Below the pieces are notes generated by a model, which was not told the origin of the DNA, did no database searches, and saw only the letters and a list, made by a program, of their open reading frames with translations. From contig NZ_JAJOMX010000001.1 in the NCBI RefSeq assembly GCF_024699925.1, positions 4,440,001-4,504,000 on the forward strand: DNA of 64,000 nucleotides, given 5' to 3'. Shown in pieces: positions 16,817-26,407 of this stretch. The number at the start of each line of letters is the position of its first letter. Position 1 is the first letter of the stretch. The translations under genes were made by a program, and so were the position numbers. The stretch is from Mesorhizobium sp. J428. GTDB lineage: Bacteria > Pseudomonadota > Alphaproteobacteria > Rhizobiales > Rhizobiaceae.

Positions 16817-18010
16817 TCAAGAGCGGGAAGGGCTGCGCATCATCCGAACGGCGATCAGCAGCAGGTAGGCCGCGAAGAAAGCGCCGATCGTCCAGCCGAA
16901 GCCGGGCGGACCGAAAGCGTCGAGGCCGAGACCGATCATCTGCGGGCCGGCGAGCATGCCGATGCCGTAGCAGAAGACGAAGGCGGCGTTGGCCGAGGCG
17001 AGGTCCCGCCCGTGCAGTTGCGAGCCGAGGTGCGCGAGACCGACCGTGTAGAGTGCTGCGACCGCACCGCCCCACACCAGCAGCAGGGCCGCCATCAGCG
17101 TCCAGTTCTGCGCGACGAGCGGCATCAGCGCCATGCCGGCGAGCCCCGCCACTGCGCAGGCGACCAGGACACGGCGGCGGTCGCCGATCCGGTCGCTGAG
17201 CATGCCGAGCGGCACCTGGAACAGCACGTTGCCCAGTCCGATCATCGACAGAAGCAGCGCCGCGTCGGCCTCCGGGTAGCCGATCTTCGACGCATAGAGC
17301 GGGAAGAGGGCGAAGCCGCCGGTCTCGACCGCGCCGAAGACGAACACCGCCGCCGTCGCGGTCGGCACCAGCCAGATGTAGCGCAGGAAGCGGTTGCCGT
17401 CGCCGCTGCCGCCGCGCGGGATCCGCGGGCTCTGCCGCCATGCGATCAGAACCGGCAGCATGCCGGCCAGCACGAGGCCGAAGGCAACCGCGAAGGGACG
17501 CACCCCCTGGCTGCCGATCTGGGCGAAGATCCACGGACCGAGCGCGAAGCCGAGCGACAGCATGGTCGCATAGATGCCGAGGACCATGCCGCGCCGGCGC
17601 GGCGGGGCCGAGACGTTGATCCAGTATTCCGACAGGATGAACACGATCGTCAGCGCGATGTGCAGCACCGCGCGCAGCGGAAACCACATCCAGAACTCGG
17701 TCGCGTAGTGGAAGCCCATGAACGACAGCGCGCCGACGAACATGCTGACTGCGAGCATCGGCACGACGCCGAAGCGGGCGCCGAGCGGCGTCGCGATCGG
17801 CGCCGCCGCGATGGAGGCGAGGCCGGCCGCGGCCGTGTTGAGCCCGATCATCGACGCGGAATGGCCGCGCTGTTCGAGCACGACACTGAGCAGGGGAACG
17901 CCGAGCCCGATCGCGATGCCGACGACGCTGATCGAGCCGATCGCGGCCGCGAGCGACAGCAGCCGAAGCGGCAGGTGTTCCTCCCCATCGGGATTGGACG
18001 GCGCATGCAT
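16817..18010 (-). CDS. Major facilitator superfamily transporter
   Basis: A 397-residue protein with about twelve predicted membrane segments. An MFS signature between the second and third helices (TPLGARFGVVPML) recurs in the second half as GMLSDRIGDRRRVL. The overall layout resembles the YcaD-like branch of MFS proteins, but the substrate is unknown. It is encoded 24 bases after the NUDIX gene stop on the same strand, so it probably belongs to the same transcript, with rpmG beyond it. Confidence 0.85.
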   Translation of the reverse strand: MHAPSNPDGEEHLPLRLLSLAAAIGSISVVGIAIGLGVPLLSVVLEQRGHSASMIGLNTAAAGLASIAAAPIATPLGARFGVVPMLAVSMFVGALSFMGFHYATEFWMWFPLRAVLHIALTIVFILSEYWINVSAPPRRRGMVLGIYATMLSLGFALGPWIFAQIGSQGVRPFAVAFGLVLAGMLPVLIAWRQSPRIPRGGSGDGNRFLRYIWLVPTATAAVFVFGAVETGGFALFPLYASKIGYPEADAALLLSMIGLGNVLFQVPLGMLSDRIGDRRRVLVACAVAGLAGMALMPLVAQNWTLMAALLLVWGGAVAALYTVGLAHLGSQLHGRDLASANAAFVFCYGIGMLAGPQMIGLGLDAFGPPGFGWTIGAFFAAYLLLIAVRMMRSPSRS

Positions 18011-18034
18011 TGTGTTGATCGGACTGTTGGCGGA

Positions 18035-18778
18035 TCAGATCAGGTCGCGCAGGAACCGCTGGTGCCGCATGTAGTAGAACGGAACCGGATGGTCCGCGTC
18101 GAGGGACGGGTCTTCGGCGAGCCGATTCGCCAGATCGCCCAGGACCGTCCGCGTGATCATCGGTATTTCCTCCGACACGGCATTGCCGATGGGCAGCCAG
18201 ACGAGTTCTTCGAGTTCCTCCGTCGGACCGCCGCCAGGCAGTTCCACCGCGACGTCGTCGCGCCACGCGGCGATGAAGCGCGTGTCGAAGCGGCGCACGC
18301 GGCCGGGCGGAGTGATGGCGCGGGCGATCATGCGCAGGTTGGAGAGCGTCGGCTGGACGCCGTTCTCGGCGAAGCCGTGCCAGCCCTCGCGCTTCGTCTT
18401 GTAGCCGCCGCTGCGGCCGATCAGCAGCCCGGCCTCCTCATAGGTCTCGCGCAGCGCCGAAAGGGCGATCGCACGCGCCCGCGCCGACGAGATCGAGCGC
18501 TTGCCCTTGACCACCAGCTTGGCCTCGACGGCCGGATGCAGCGTGTCGGCGACCGCGACACGGCTGTCGGAGGGATCGGTGCGCCCGCCGGGGAAGACCA
18601 GGCGGCCGGGCATGAAGGCGTGCTTGCGCGAGCGGCGGCCCATCAGGACGCGGAACTCGCCGCCGCTGCGGTCGATGAGCATCAGCGTGGCCGCGTCGCG
18701 CGGGCGCATCGGCTTGCCGCCCAGCGCGAAATCCTTGGACTCGGCGTTGTCGACCTGCGCCCGCGTCATGCCTTCCAT
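18035..18778 (-). CDS. NUDIX hydrolase
   Basis: A 247-residue protein. The Nudix box is seen as ALRETYEEAGLLIG (RExxEExGU), about 50 residues after FPGGRTDP because of an insertion also found in NUDT19-like eukaryotic members. Such enzymes cleave nucleoside diphosphate-X compounds. ATG 18778 (MEGMTRAQ) is chosen because GGAGGAGG precedes it. Another ATG at 18808 overlaps the DUF983 stop as ATGA and would add ten residues. The substrate (CoA derivative, ADP-ribose or other) cannot be told. Confidence 0.85.
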   Translation of the reverse strand: MEGMTRAQVDNAESKDFALGGKPMRPRDAATLMLIDRSGGEFRVLMGRRSRKHAFMPGRLVFPGGRTDPSDSRVAVADTLHPAVEAKLVVKGKRSISSARARAIALSALRETYEEAGLLIGRSGGYKTKREGWHGFAENGVQPTLSNLRMIARAITPPGRVRRFDTRFIAAWRDDVAVELPGGGPTEELEELVWLPIGNAVSEEIPMITRTVLGDLANRLAEDPSLDADHPVPFYYMRHQRFLRDLI

Positions 18779-18804
18779 GGTGCCTCCTCCCGACATTGTC
18801 CCGC

Positions 18805-19242
18805 TCATGCTTCCGGATGGGTCTCGATCTCGTCCTCGGCGCCGCCGAAGCCGTGCATATAGAGCGCCCATTGCAGTCCCACGACGGCGCCCTTGACCGG
18901 CTGCAGCAGGGCGATCGAGCCCAAAACGGTGATCGGCGCCCAGATGGCGAGATGGGTCCAGGTCGAAAGCTCGACCGCGGCCTCGACGCCCATGAAGGCG
19001 CCGACGACGATGTGGCCGACGATGAAGATGACCAGATAGGCGGGCAGGTCGTCGGCGCGGTGGTGGCCGATATGCTCGCCGCACACCGCGCAGTCGTCGA
19101 CCGTCTTGGCGTAGCCCTGGAACAGCTTGCCCTCGCCGCAATGCGGGCAGCGCCCCATGAAGCCGCGCATCATCGCCTGCTTCAGGTCGCGCGCGGGCCG
19201 GCCGCTATGTGCCTCGCTGCCGAATTGGACCGTTTCCATCAT
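18805..19242 (-). CDS. DUF983 family zinc-ribbon membrane protein
   Basis: A 145-residue protein with a zinc-ribbon-like CPHC (about residues 32-35) and CAVC (about 51-54), followed by two membrane helices (LVIFIVGHIVVGAFMGVEAA and the segment around APITVLGSIALL). This is the DUF983 layout, common in alphaproteobacteria and of unknown function. Its ATG overlaps the rnr stop by four bases (ATGA), so it is coupled to rnr translation. Confidence 0.85.
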   Translation of the reverse strand: MMETVQFGSEAHSGRPARDLKQAMMRGFMGRCPHCGEGKLFQGYAKTVDDCAVCGEHIGHHRADDLPAYLVIFIVGHIVVGAFMGVEAAVELSTWTHLAIWAPITVLGSIALLQPVKGAVVGLQWALYMHGFGGAEDEIETHPEA

Positions 19243-21560
19243 CTTCTCCTCGACCGGCCACCCAGCCGGTTGCCGCCCGCGCGCGCCGTGCGCCGGCCAC
19301 GCGCCTTGTGGAACGACTGCCGCATGCCCTGCAATGCGACCGGATCGCTCAGCATCTCGAAGCGCATCGAGCCTGCCAGCGGCGCCACTTCGACCAGCTT
19401 GACCTCGACGGCGTCGCCAAGGCGGTAGCCGCGCCCACTGCGGTCGCCGAACAGGGTGTGGGCGGTTTCGTCATAGATATAGTAATCGTCATGCAGCGTT
19501 GACACCGGCACGAAGCCGTCCGCGCCGTAAGTGGGCAACTGGACAAAAAGTCCGGACTTGGTCACACCCGTTATGCGTCCTTCGAAGGTCTCGCCCTTGC
19601 GCCCCGACAGATGCGCGGCGATCAGCCGGTCGACCGTGTCGCGCTCCGCCGCCATGGCGCGCCGTTCCGACGCCGAGATGAGCGCCGAAATCTCTTCCAG
19701 CCGCGCTTCCTCGTCGCGCGTCAGTCCGCCGGCGCCGAGGCCGAGCGAACCGATCAGCGCCCGGTGCACGATCAGGTCCGCATAGCGGCGGATCGGCGAG
19801 GTGAAGTGGGCGTAGCGGCGCAAGTTGAGGCCGAAATGGCCGATATTGTCGGGCGAGTAGACCGCCTGGCTCTGCGAGCGCAGCACCACCTCGTTGACGA
19901 GGCTTTCGTGCTCGGTGTCACGCACCTGGGCCAGGATGCCGTTGAACTGGGCCGGCCGAAGCTGCGCGCCCCGCGCGAGGCTGATCGACAGCGTGCGCAG
20001 GAACTCGCGCAGCGCCTCCTGCTTGGCGAGAGAAGGCGCGTCGTGGATGCGGTAGATCAGCGCCTGGCGCTTGTTTTCCAGCGTCTCCGCGGCCGCGACA
20101 TTGGCCTGGATCATGAACTCCTCGATCAGCTTGTGCGCATCGAGGCGTTCCGGGACCGTCACACGGTCGACCGTGCCGTCTGGCTTGAGGAGGATTTTTC
20201 GCTCCGGCAGGTCGAGTTCGAGCGGATGGCGCGACTCGCGGCCGCGCTTGAGCACCGCATAGGCGTCCCAGAGCGGGCGAAGCACCGTGTCGAGCAGCGG
20301 GCCGGTCTTGTCATCCGGCCTGCCGTCGATCGCCGCCTGCGCCTGCGGATAGGCGAGTTTTGCCGCGGACTTCATCATGACGCGATGGAAGCTGTGACGG
20401 ATTTTCCGTCCGTCGGCGGCAAAGGTCATGCGCACGGCGAGCGCCGGGCGGTCCTCGCCCTCGCGCAGCGAGCACAGGTCGTTGGAGATGCGCTCGGGCA
20501 GCATCGGCACGACGCGGTCGGGGAAATAGACCGAGTTGCCGCGCTTCAACGCCTCGCGGTCGAGCGGCGAGCCGGCGCGGATATAGGTCGCGACGTCGGC
20601 GATGGCGACGGTGGCGATGACGCCGCCGGTGTTGGCCGGGTCGGTGTCGGGCTCGGCGTGGACGGCATCGTCGTGGTCCTTGGCGTCGGCCGGGTCGATG
20701 GTGACGAGCGGCAGTCGGCGCCAGTCCTCGCGGTGCTCCATGCCGGCCGGCTTCATCGCGTCGGCCTCGGCCAGCACCTGCGGCGGGAAGACGTGCGGGA
20801 TGTCGTGGGCGTGGATGGCGATCATCGAGACCGCCTTCTCGCTGTCGAGCGAGCCGAGCACGGCGACGACCTTGCCGCGCGGCAGGCCGTAGCGGCCGGA
20901 GGAGACCTGCTCGGCCTCGACCAGGTCGCCCGGCTTGGCGTCGCCGAGCGCGTCGGCGTCGATCATGAGTTCGGGCTGGCGGCGCTCGACCGGTTCGAGG
21001 CGGAAGGACCCGTCGGCGAGCTTGCGCAGGACGCCGAGCGCGAGGTCCTTGCGGTGGTCGATCAGGCGGATGACGCGGCCGGTATAGGCAGGACCCGGCC
21101 GCTCCTTCGCGGGAAAAACCTTGGCCAGAACGCGGTCGCCGACGCCGGCCGTCGGCGCCCTCGCGCCCCGCGGGCTGCGGATCGAGACGAGGACGGGATC
21201 GGCGTCTTCCGGCTGCTCGACCGGGCGGGCGAGCAGACCGCCCTCGCGGTCGCGGCCGAAGATTTCGAGCGCCACGACCGGGGGCAGGGCGCCGGGCCTG
21301 GAATAGGATTTGCGTTCGACGTCGAGCAGGCCTTCGCTGGCGAGCTCGGCGAGCGTCTGCTTCAGCCAGATGCGGCCTTCACCCTTCAGGCCGAAGGCCT
21401 TGGCGATGTCGCGCTTCGAGGCCAGGTCGGGGTTGGACTGGATGTAGTCGAGCAGGGCCTGACGGGTCGGGAAGCCGTCTTCGCCGACCTCCGCCGAGGC
21501 CGAATCCTGCCCGCCGCGGCGCTTGCCGGCCTTTCCGGATCCGGGCAGGCGCCGGGCCAA
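19239..21560 (-). CDS. rnr: Ribonuclease R, 3'-5' exoribonuclease
   Basis: A 773-residue protein with an N-terminal winged-helix region, cold-shock domains, the RNB catalytic domain (TIDPADAKDHDDAV holds the metal-binding Asp cluster, about residues 289-302) and a C-terminal S1 domain (GETFEGRITGVTKSGLFVQL). The tail is basic. It degrades structured RNA. The only start found in this frame before the winged helix is TTG at 21560, which directly abuts the topA stop with no spacing, so translation probably depends on topA. Confidence 0.95.
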   Translation of the reverse strand: MARRLPGSGKAGKRRGGQDSASAEVGEDGFPTRQALLDYIQSNPDLASKRDIAKAFGLKGEGRIWLKQTLAELASEGLLDVERKSYSRPGALPPVVALEIFGRDREGGLLARPVEQPEDADPVLVSIRSPRGARAPTAGVGDRVLAKVFPAKERPGPAYTGRVIRLIDHRKDLALGVLRKLADGSFRLEPVERRQPELMIDADALGDAKPGDLVEAEQVSSGRYGLPRGKVVAVLGSLDSEKAVSMIAIHAHDIPHVFPPQVLAEADAMKPAGMEHREDWRRLPLVTIDPADAKDHDDAVHAEPDTDPANTGGVIATVAIADVATYIRAGSPLDREALKRGNSVYFPDRVVPMLPERISNDLCSLREGEDRPALAVRMTFAADGRKIRHSFHRVMMKSAAKLAYPQAQAAIDGRPDDKTGPLLDTVLRPLWDAYAVLKRGRESRHPLELDLPERKILLKPDGTVDRVTVPERLDAHKLIEEFMIQANVAAAETLENKRQALIYRIHDAPSLAKQEALREFLRTLSISLARGAQLRPAQFNGILAQVRDTEHESLVNEVVLRSQSQAVYSPDNIGHFGLNLRRYAHFTSPIRRYADLIVHRALIGSLGLGAGGLTRDEEARLEEISALISASERRAMAAERDTVDRLIAAHLSGRKGETFEGRITGVTKSGLFVQLPTYGADGFVPVSTLHDDYYIYDETAHTLFGDRSGRGYRLGDAVEVKLVEVAPLAGSMRFEMLSDPVALQGMRQSFHKARGRRTARAGGNRLGGRSRRR

Positions 21561-24191
21561 CTATTTCGCCGCCTTCTTCTTGGCCGGCTTCGCCGCGGCC
21601 TTTTTGGGGGCCGCAGACTTCGCGGCCGCCTTGGCCGGGGATTTGCGGGCCGTCGATTTCGACTTGCCGCCGCCGGCCGCCTCGCGCGCCGCGATCAGCG
21701 CCAGGGCCTCTTCCATCGTGACGGAGGCCGGGTCCTTGCCCTTCGGGATGGTCGCGTTGACCTTGCCGAAGTTGACATAGGCGCCGTATTTGCCGTCGCG
21801 CACGGTGACGCTGCCGCCGCCGTCGGGATGCTCGCCGAGATCCTTCAGCGCCGCCGGCGTGCCGCCGCGCCGTCCCGGTCCCTTGGCGGCCTTCTCGGCA
21901 AGCACCGCGACCGCGCGGTTGATGCCGACGGAGAAGACGTCCTCGATCGATTCGAGATTGGCGTAGACGCCGTCGTGCAGGAGGAACGGTCCATAGCGGC
22001 CGAGGCCGGCGGAGATCATCTTGCCGGTCTCGGGATGCTGGCCGATGTCGCGCGGCAGCGAGAGCAGCGCCAGCGCCTTCTCGTGGTCCATCGTTTCGAC
22101 CGTCCAGCCCTTGGGCAGGCTGGAGCGCTTGGCCTCCTTGCCCTCGCCGCGCTGGACATAGGGGCCGAAGCGGCCGTTCTTCAGGACGATTTCCTCATCC
22201 GTGTAGGGATCGCGGCCCAGAACCTTGTCGCCGCTCTCGCCCGAGACCGGCTCGCCATTGCCGTTCACGGCCTCGCCGAGCTGGCGGGTGTAGCCGCACT
22301 CGGGATAGTTGGAGCAGCCGACGAAGGCGCCGTATTTGCCGAGCTTGAGCGACAGGTTGCCGGTGCCGCAGCGCGGGCAGATGCGCGGATCGGAACCGTC
22401 CTCGCGGGCGGGGAAAACCAGCGGCGCGAGCTGCTCGTTGAGCGCATCGAGCACGTCGGTGACGCGCAACTCCTTGATGCCGTCCACGGCAGCGGAGAAG
22501 TCGGCCCAGAAATCGCGCAGCACGTCCTTCCAGGCGAGCTTGCCGTCGGAGATCTCGTCGAGCTTCTCCTCGAGGTCCGCCGTGAAGTCGTATTCGACAT
22601 ATTTCTCGAAGAAGCTTTCGAGGAAGGCGGTGACGATGCGGCCCTTCGAATGCGGCGTCAGCCGGCGCTTGTCGACGACGACGTATTCGCGGTCTTCCAG
22701 CGTCTTCAGCGTCGCGGCGTAGGTCGAGGGACGGCCGATGCCGAGCTCTTCCAGCTTCTTGATGAGGGACGCTTCCGAATAGCGCGGCGGCGGCTCGGTT
22801 GTGTGCTGATCGGCGGTGATCTTCTCGCGGGCGAGGTTTTCGCCGGCGCGGATCTCCGGCAGGCGCTTGCTCTCCTCATCTTCAGAATCGTCGTCCTTTG
22901 GATCGACATAGGCGGCGAGGAAGCCGTCGAAGCGGGTGACGGAGCCGACGGCGCGAAGCTGCGCGGTCTGTGCGCCATTCTTCGCCTCGATCTCGACCGT
23001 CGTGCGCTCGATCTCGGCCGGCTGCATCTGCGAGGCGATCGCGCGCTTCCAGATCATCTCGTAGAGGCGGAACTGATCGGAATCGAGATGGGCGCGGACG
23101 GAGGCCGGGGTGCGGAAGAAGTCTGTCGGGCGGATGGCCTCGTGCGCTTCCTGCGCGTTCTTCGCCTTGGCGGAATAGAAGCGCGGCTTTTCCGGCAGGT
23201 AGCTGTCGCCAAACTCCTTGCCGATCGCGGCGCGGGCGGCCGAGATCGCCTCCGGCGCCATCTGCACGCCGTCGGTTCGCATATAAGTGATGAGGCCGAC
23301 CGTCTCGCCGCCGACGTCGAGGCCTTCATAGAGCTTCTGGGCGATCTGCATCGTGCGCGAGGCCGAGAAGCCGTAGCGCGACGAGGCCGCCTGCTGCAGC
23401 GTCGAGGTGGTGAAGGGCGGGCCGGGATTGCGCTTGGCGGGCTTCGCCTCGACCGAGACGGCATTGAAGGTCGCGCCTTCGAGCATCGTCTTGATGCCGT
23501 TGGCCTGTTCCGCGGTCTTGATGTCCAGCTTCTGGAGGCGCTTGCCCTCGAAGCCGGTCAGCCGCGCCTCGAACGTGTCCTTGCGCGGCGTGGCGAGGAG
23601 TGCGGCGATGTTCCAGTATTCTTCGCGGACGAAGCGCTCGATCTCCAGCTCGCGGTCGCAGACCAGCCTAAGCGCCACCGACTGGACGCGTCCGGCCGAG
23701 CGGGCGCCCGGCAGCTTGCGCCAGAGCACGGGCGACAGGGTGAAGCCGACGAGATAGTCGAGCGCCCGGCGGGCGAGATAGGCCTCGACCAGCGGCGCAT
23801 CGATGTCGCGCGGCTTGGCCATCGCGTCGAGCACGGACTGCTTGGTGATCGCGTTGAAGACGACGCGGCTGACGTGCTTGTCCTTGAGCACGCGCTTGTT
23901 GCGCAGCACCTCCAGCACGTGCCAGGAAATCGCCTCGCCCTCGCGATCCGGGTCGGTCGCGAGGATCAGCCCGTCGGCGCCCTTCACCGCGCTGGCGATG
24001 TCGGCCAGACGCTTGGACGAGGCCGAATCGACCGCCCAGGACATGGCGAAATCCTCCTCGGGACGGACCGAGCCGTCCTTGGGAGGCAGGTCGCGGACAT
24101 GCCCGAACGAGGCCAGAACCTTGTAGTTCTTGCCCAGATATTTGTTGATTGTCTTCGCCTTTGCGGGCGATTCGACGACGACGACGTCCAT
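21561..24191 (-). CDS. topA: DNA topoisomerase I
   Basis: An 876-residue type IA topoisomerase that relaxes negative supercoils. The Toprim domain starts at VVVESPAKAKTINKYLG (residues 3-19), with DPDREGEAISWH near residue 80. The active-site Tyr is in LITYMRTDG near residue 304. The C-terminal part has one Cys4 zinc ribbon (CPRCGTGN then CSNYPECGY) and repeated GRYGPF/GKYGAYV modules. The protein ends in a Lys/Ala/Pro-rich basic tail of about 40 residues, typical of rhizobia. It heads the run topA-rnr-DUF983-NUDIX-MFS-rpmG. Confidence 0.97.
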   Translation of the reverse strand: MDVVVVESPAKAKTINKYLGKNYKVLASFGHVRDLPPKDGSVRPEEDFAMSWAVDSASSKRLADIASAVKGADGLILATDPDREGEAISWHVLEVLRNKRVLKDKHVSRVVFNAITKQSVLDAMAKPRDIDAPLVEAYLARRALDYLVGFTLSPVLWRKLPGARSAGRVQSVALRLVCDRELEIERFVREEYWNIAALLATPRKDTFEARLTGFEGKRLQKLDIKTAEQANGIKTMLEGATFNAVSVEAKPAKRNPGPPFTTSTLQQAASSRYGFSASRTMQIAQKLYEGLDVGGETVGLITYMRTDGVQMAPEAISAARAAIGKEFGDSYLPEKPRFYSAKAKNAQEAHEAIRPTDFFRTPASVRAHLDSDQFRLYEMIWKRAIASQMQPAEIERTTVEIEAKNGAQTAQLRAVGSVTRFDGFLAAYVDPKDDDSEDEESKRLPEIRAGENLAREKITADQHTTEPPPRYSEASLIKKLEELGIGRPSTYAATLKTLEDREYVVVDKRRLTPHSKGRIVTAFLESFFEKYVEYDFTADLEEKLDEISDGKLAWKDVLRDFWADFSAAVDGIKELRVTDVLDALNEQLAPLVFPAREDGSDPRICPRCGTGNLSLKLGKYGAFVGCSNYPECGYTRQLGEAVNGNGEPVSGESGDKVLGRDPYTDEEIVLKNGRFGPYVQRGEGKEAKRSSLPKGWTVETMDHEKALALLSLPRDIGQHPETGKMISAGLGRYGPFLLHDGVYANLESIEDVFSVGINRAVAVLAEKAAKGPGRRGGTPAALKDLGEHPDGGGSVTVRDGKYGAYVNFGKVNATIPKGKDPASVTMEEALALIAAREAAGGGKSKSTARKSPAKAAAKSAAPKKAAAKPAKKKAAK

Positions 24192-24413
24192 CCGATGTCC
24201 GGCACTTTCCGATCGCGGGGAAGAGGAATTCCGCGCCGCGATCCTTGACGATTGCGCCCGTCAAATGGCCGTGCTTTCGGTCGCGGTCAAGTGGCCGGCT
24301 GATTTTGGCGGTATGCCCGACGCCCCGCGATGCGTCTTCGGATGCGTCGACATATGCAATTTTAAGTGTTATATAGGGATATATTTTATCTTAGGTTGCA
24401 TTGGTGAACGCGA

Positions 24414-24683
24414 ATGACAGCCAGTCCCACGGACCCGCCGCCAGACACTCGGGCGCGGCCGTCTCCGTCCGCGCATGACATGGCGGGCCCGGAGACGCTG
24501 CGCGATACGCTCGACTATATGCGCTCGATGCTGACGGAGCTTTCCGGCATCGCGCGGCGCCAGCGGCTCGACATGCTTGCCTACCTGATCGAGATGGCCT
24601 CGGTGGAGGCGTCGGACGCACTCGCGCGCGACAGCGTCCGGCGAAAGGGCGGTCGTGCCCGGCCCGGCGCGTCAGATCAGTGA
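24414..24683 (+). CDS. Small helical protein of unknown function
   Basis: An 89-residue protein with a disordered Pro-rich N-terminus (about 25 residues), then a helical core, ETLRDTLDYMRSMLTELSGI followed by RRQRLDMLAYLIEMASVEAS. This core pattern occurs in short conserved rhizobial proteins of unknown role. The upstream region (24340-24400) is strikingly AT-rich (TATATAGGGATATATTTTATC) compared with its surroundings and probably contains its promoter. Its 3' end overlaps the dprA stop region by 12 bases in convergent orientation. Confidence 0.65.
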   Translation: MTASPTDPPPDTRARPSPSAHDMAGPETLRDTLDYMRSMLTELSGIARRQRLDMLAYLIEMASVEASDALARDSVRRKGGRARPGASDQ

Positions 24684-25793
24684 GACCTGTCCGCCGGGAT
24701 GGCGTTCGAGCCGTCCGGCGAGATCGAGCTCGAGCAGGATCATGAACACCTGCGCCGGATGAAGGCCGGTGTGGCGGATGATCTCGTCCACGCCGGTCGG
24801 CACCGGCCCGAGCGCCTCTATCACCCGCTCCCTGTCCATGTCGCCGGGGGGCGGCGTGGCGGTGAAGTCCGGCGGCTCCTCGAACGTCTCCGCCTCGCCG
24901 AGCGGGCGGCCGATCAGCGGCGAGATCGCCTCGATGACGTCGCGGGCCTCCGTCACCAGCGTCGCGCCGTCCTTGAGCAGGCCGTTGGTGCCGGCGGCGC
25001 GCGGGTCGAGCGGCGATCCCGGCACGGCGAAGACGAGCCGGCCGAGCTCTCCGGCCATCCGGGCGCTGATCAGCGAGCCGGACCTGAACGCCGCCTCGAC
25101 GACGACCAGCCCGAGCGACAGCCCGGCGATGATGCGGTTGCGGCGGGGGAAGTCGCGCGCCCTCGGCTCCCAGCCGAACGGCATTTCGGACACCGCCGCG
25201 CCATTGGCCGCCAGCGCCTGCATCAGATCCGCGTTCTCGGGAGGATAGGGCCGGTCGAGGCCGCCGGCGAGCACCGCGATGCCGCCTGTCGCCAGGCTGC
25301 CCTCATGCGCGGCCGTGTCGATGCCGCGGGCGAGCCCCGAGACAATGGCGAAACCCTCGCGGCCGAGATCGGCGGCGAGCATGCGCGCCATGCGGATGCC
25401 GGCGAGCGAGGCGTTGCGGGCGCCGACGATCGCGACCGGCGGCAGCACGAAGACGTTGGCGTTGCCCCTGACGGCGATCAGGGGAGGCGGGTTCTCGACC
25501 CGCCGCAGGATCGGCGGGTAGTCGGTCTCGCCGATGGCGACGAAGCGCGCGCCGGCCTTTGCCGCCAGCACCATTTCCGCTTCCGCCTCGGCGACCGAGG
25601 GAACGCGCAGCAGCCGGCTGCCGCCGCCCAGGCGGGTAAGTTCCGGCAGCATCTCGATCGCCGTCTCGGCAGAGCCGAAACGGTTGATCAGGTCGCGGAA
25701 GGTGGCGGGACCGATATTGTCGGTGCGGATGAGGCGGAGCCAGGCGAGACGCTGGCGGTCGCTGAAGGAAGGGCCGGCGCGGCCTGTCGTCAC
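24672..25793 (-). CDS. dprA: DNA processing protein DprA
   Basis: A 373-residue protein. Its GTG start at 25793 overlaps the plsY stop (GTGA). The N-terminal helix-hairpin-helix/SAM-like part ([15 protein letters not shown]) leads to the Rossmann DNA-binding core with [13 protein letters not shown] and [16 protein letters not shown], then [12 protein letters not shown] and [16 protein letters not shown]. The C-terminal winged helix ([20 protein letters not shown]) is present. DprA loads RecA on incoming single-stranded DNA during transformation, and it is widespread even in species not known to be competent. Confidence 0.95.
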   Translation of the reverse strand: MTTGRAGPSFSDRQRLAWLRLIRTDNIGPATFRDLINRFGSAETAIEMLPELTRLGGGSRLLRVPSVAEAEAEMVLAAKAGARFVAIGETDYPPILRRVENPPPLIAVRGNANVFVLPPVAIVGARNASLAGIRMARMLAADLGREGFAIVSGLARGIDTAAHEGSLATGGIAVLAGGLDRPYPPENADLMQALAANGAAVSEMPFGWEPRARDFPRRNRIIAGLSLGLVVVEAAFRSGSLISARMAGELGRLVFAVPGSPLDPRAAGTNGLLKDGATLVTEARDVIEAISPLIGRPLGEAETFEEPPDFTATPPPGDMDRERVIEALGPVPTGVDEIIRHTGLHPAQVFMILLELDLAGRLERHPGGQVSLI

Positions 25794-26407
25794 CCGCTCG
25801 CCCCGATGCGCGTCTCGTTGCCGTCGAGGAGGCGACGAATGTTGGCGTGATGCTTGAAGAAGACGATGACGCTCATGACCGTGAACAGCCACGCCACGCT
25901 GGCCGGGCCGAACCAAAAGAAGAGAGAGAGCGGAACGGCGACGGCCGCGAGCAGCGCGGCGAGCGACGAGTAGCGCGTGAGATAGGCGATGGCGAGCCAG
26001 ACGATGGCGAAGACCAGCGCCGCCTTCCAGGCAAGCGCGAGAAGCACGCCGAGATAGGTCGCCACGCCCTTGCCGCCCTTAAAGCCGAGCCAGACCGGGA
26101 AGAGATGGCCGAGGAACGCGGCGAAGCCGGCGGCGATGCCGAAGGCCGGTCCCCAGGTAGCGGCGACGAGCACGGCGACCGTGCCCTTGAGTGCGTCGAG
26201 GAGGAGGGTGAGCGCCGCGAGCTTCTTGTTGCCGGTGCGCAGCACGTTGGTCGCGCCGATATTGCCGGAGCCGATGCGCCGCACGTCGCCCAGTCCGGCG
26301 ATGCGCGTGATGATCAGGCCGAACGGGATGGAGCCGAGGAGATAGCCGAAGATGATGACCGCCGCATACAGCGGCAGGTTCCCGGCCCAGTCGATCTGGT
26401 CAGACAT
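25790..26407 (-). CDS. plsY: Acyl-phosphate:glycerol-3-phosphate acyltransferase
   Basis: A 205-residue membrane enzyme that makes lysophosphatidate for phospholipid synthesis. The family motifs are all present: [12 protein letters not shown] (about residues 20-31), [15 protein letters not shown], and [18 protein letters not shown]. There are about five membrane helices. The ATG overlaps the pyrC-like stop (ATGA) with GGAGG upstream, and its own stop overlaps dprA, so it is the third gene of a tightly overlapping pyrB-pyrC'-plsY-dprA operon. Confidence 0.95.
   Translation of the reverse strand: MSDQIDWAGNLPLYAAVIIFGYLLGSIPFGLIITRIAGLGDVRRIGSGNIGATNVLRTGNKKLAALTLLLDALKGTVAVLVAATWGPAFGIAAGFAAFLGHLFPVWLGFKGGKGVATYLGVLLALAWKAALVFAIVWLAIAYLTRYSSLAALLAAVAVPLSLFFWFGPASVAWLFTVMSVIVFFKHHANIRRLLDGNETRIGASG

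Noticed and set aside
19611..24248. 1545-codon + strand frame opposite rnr and topA
   Set aside because: It spans two well-identified genes on the other strand and shows the repetitive composition typical of antisense frames at high GC.
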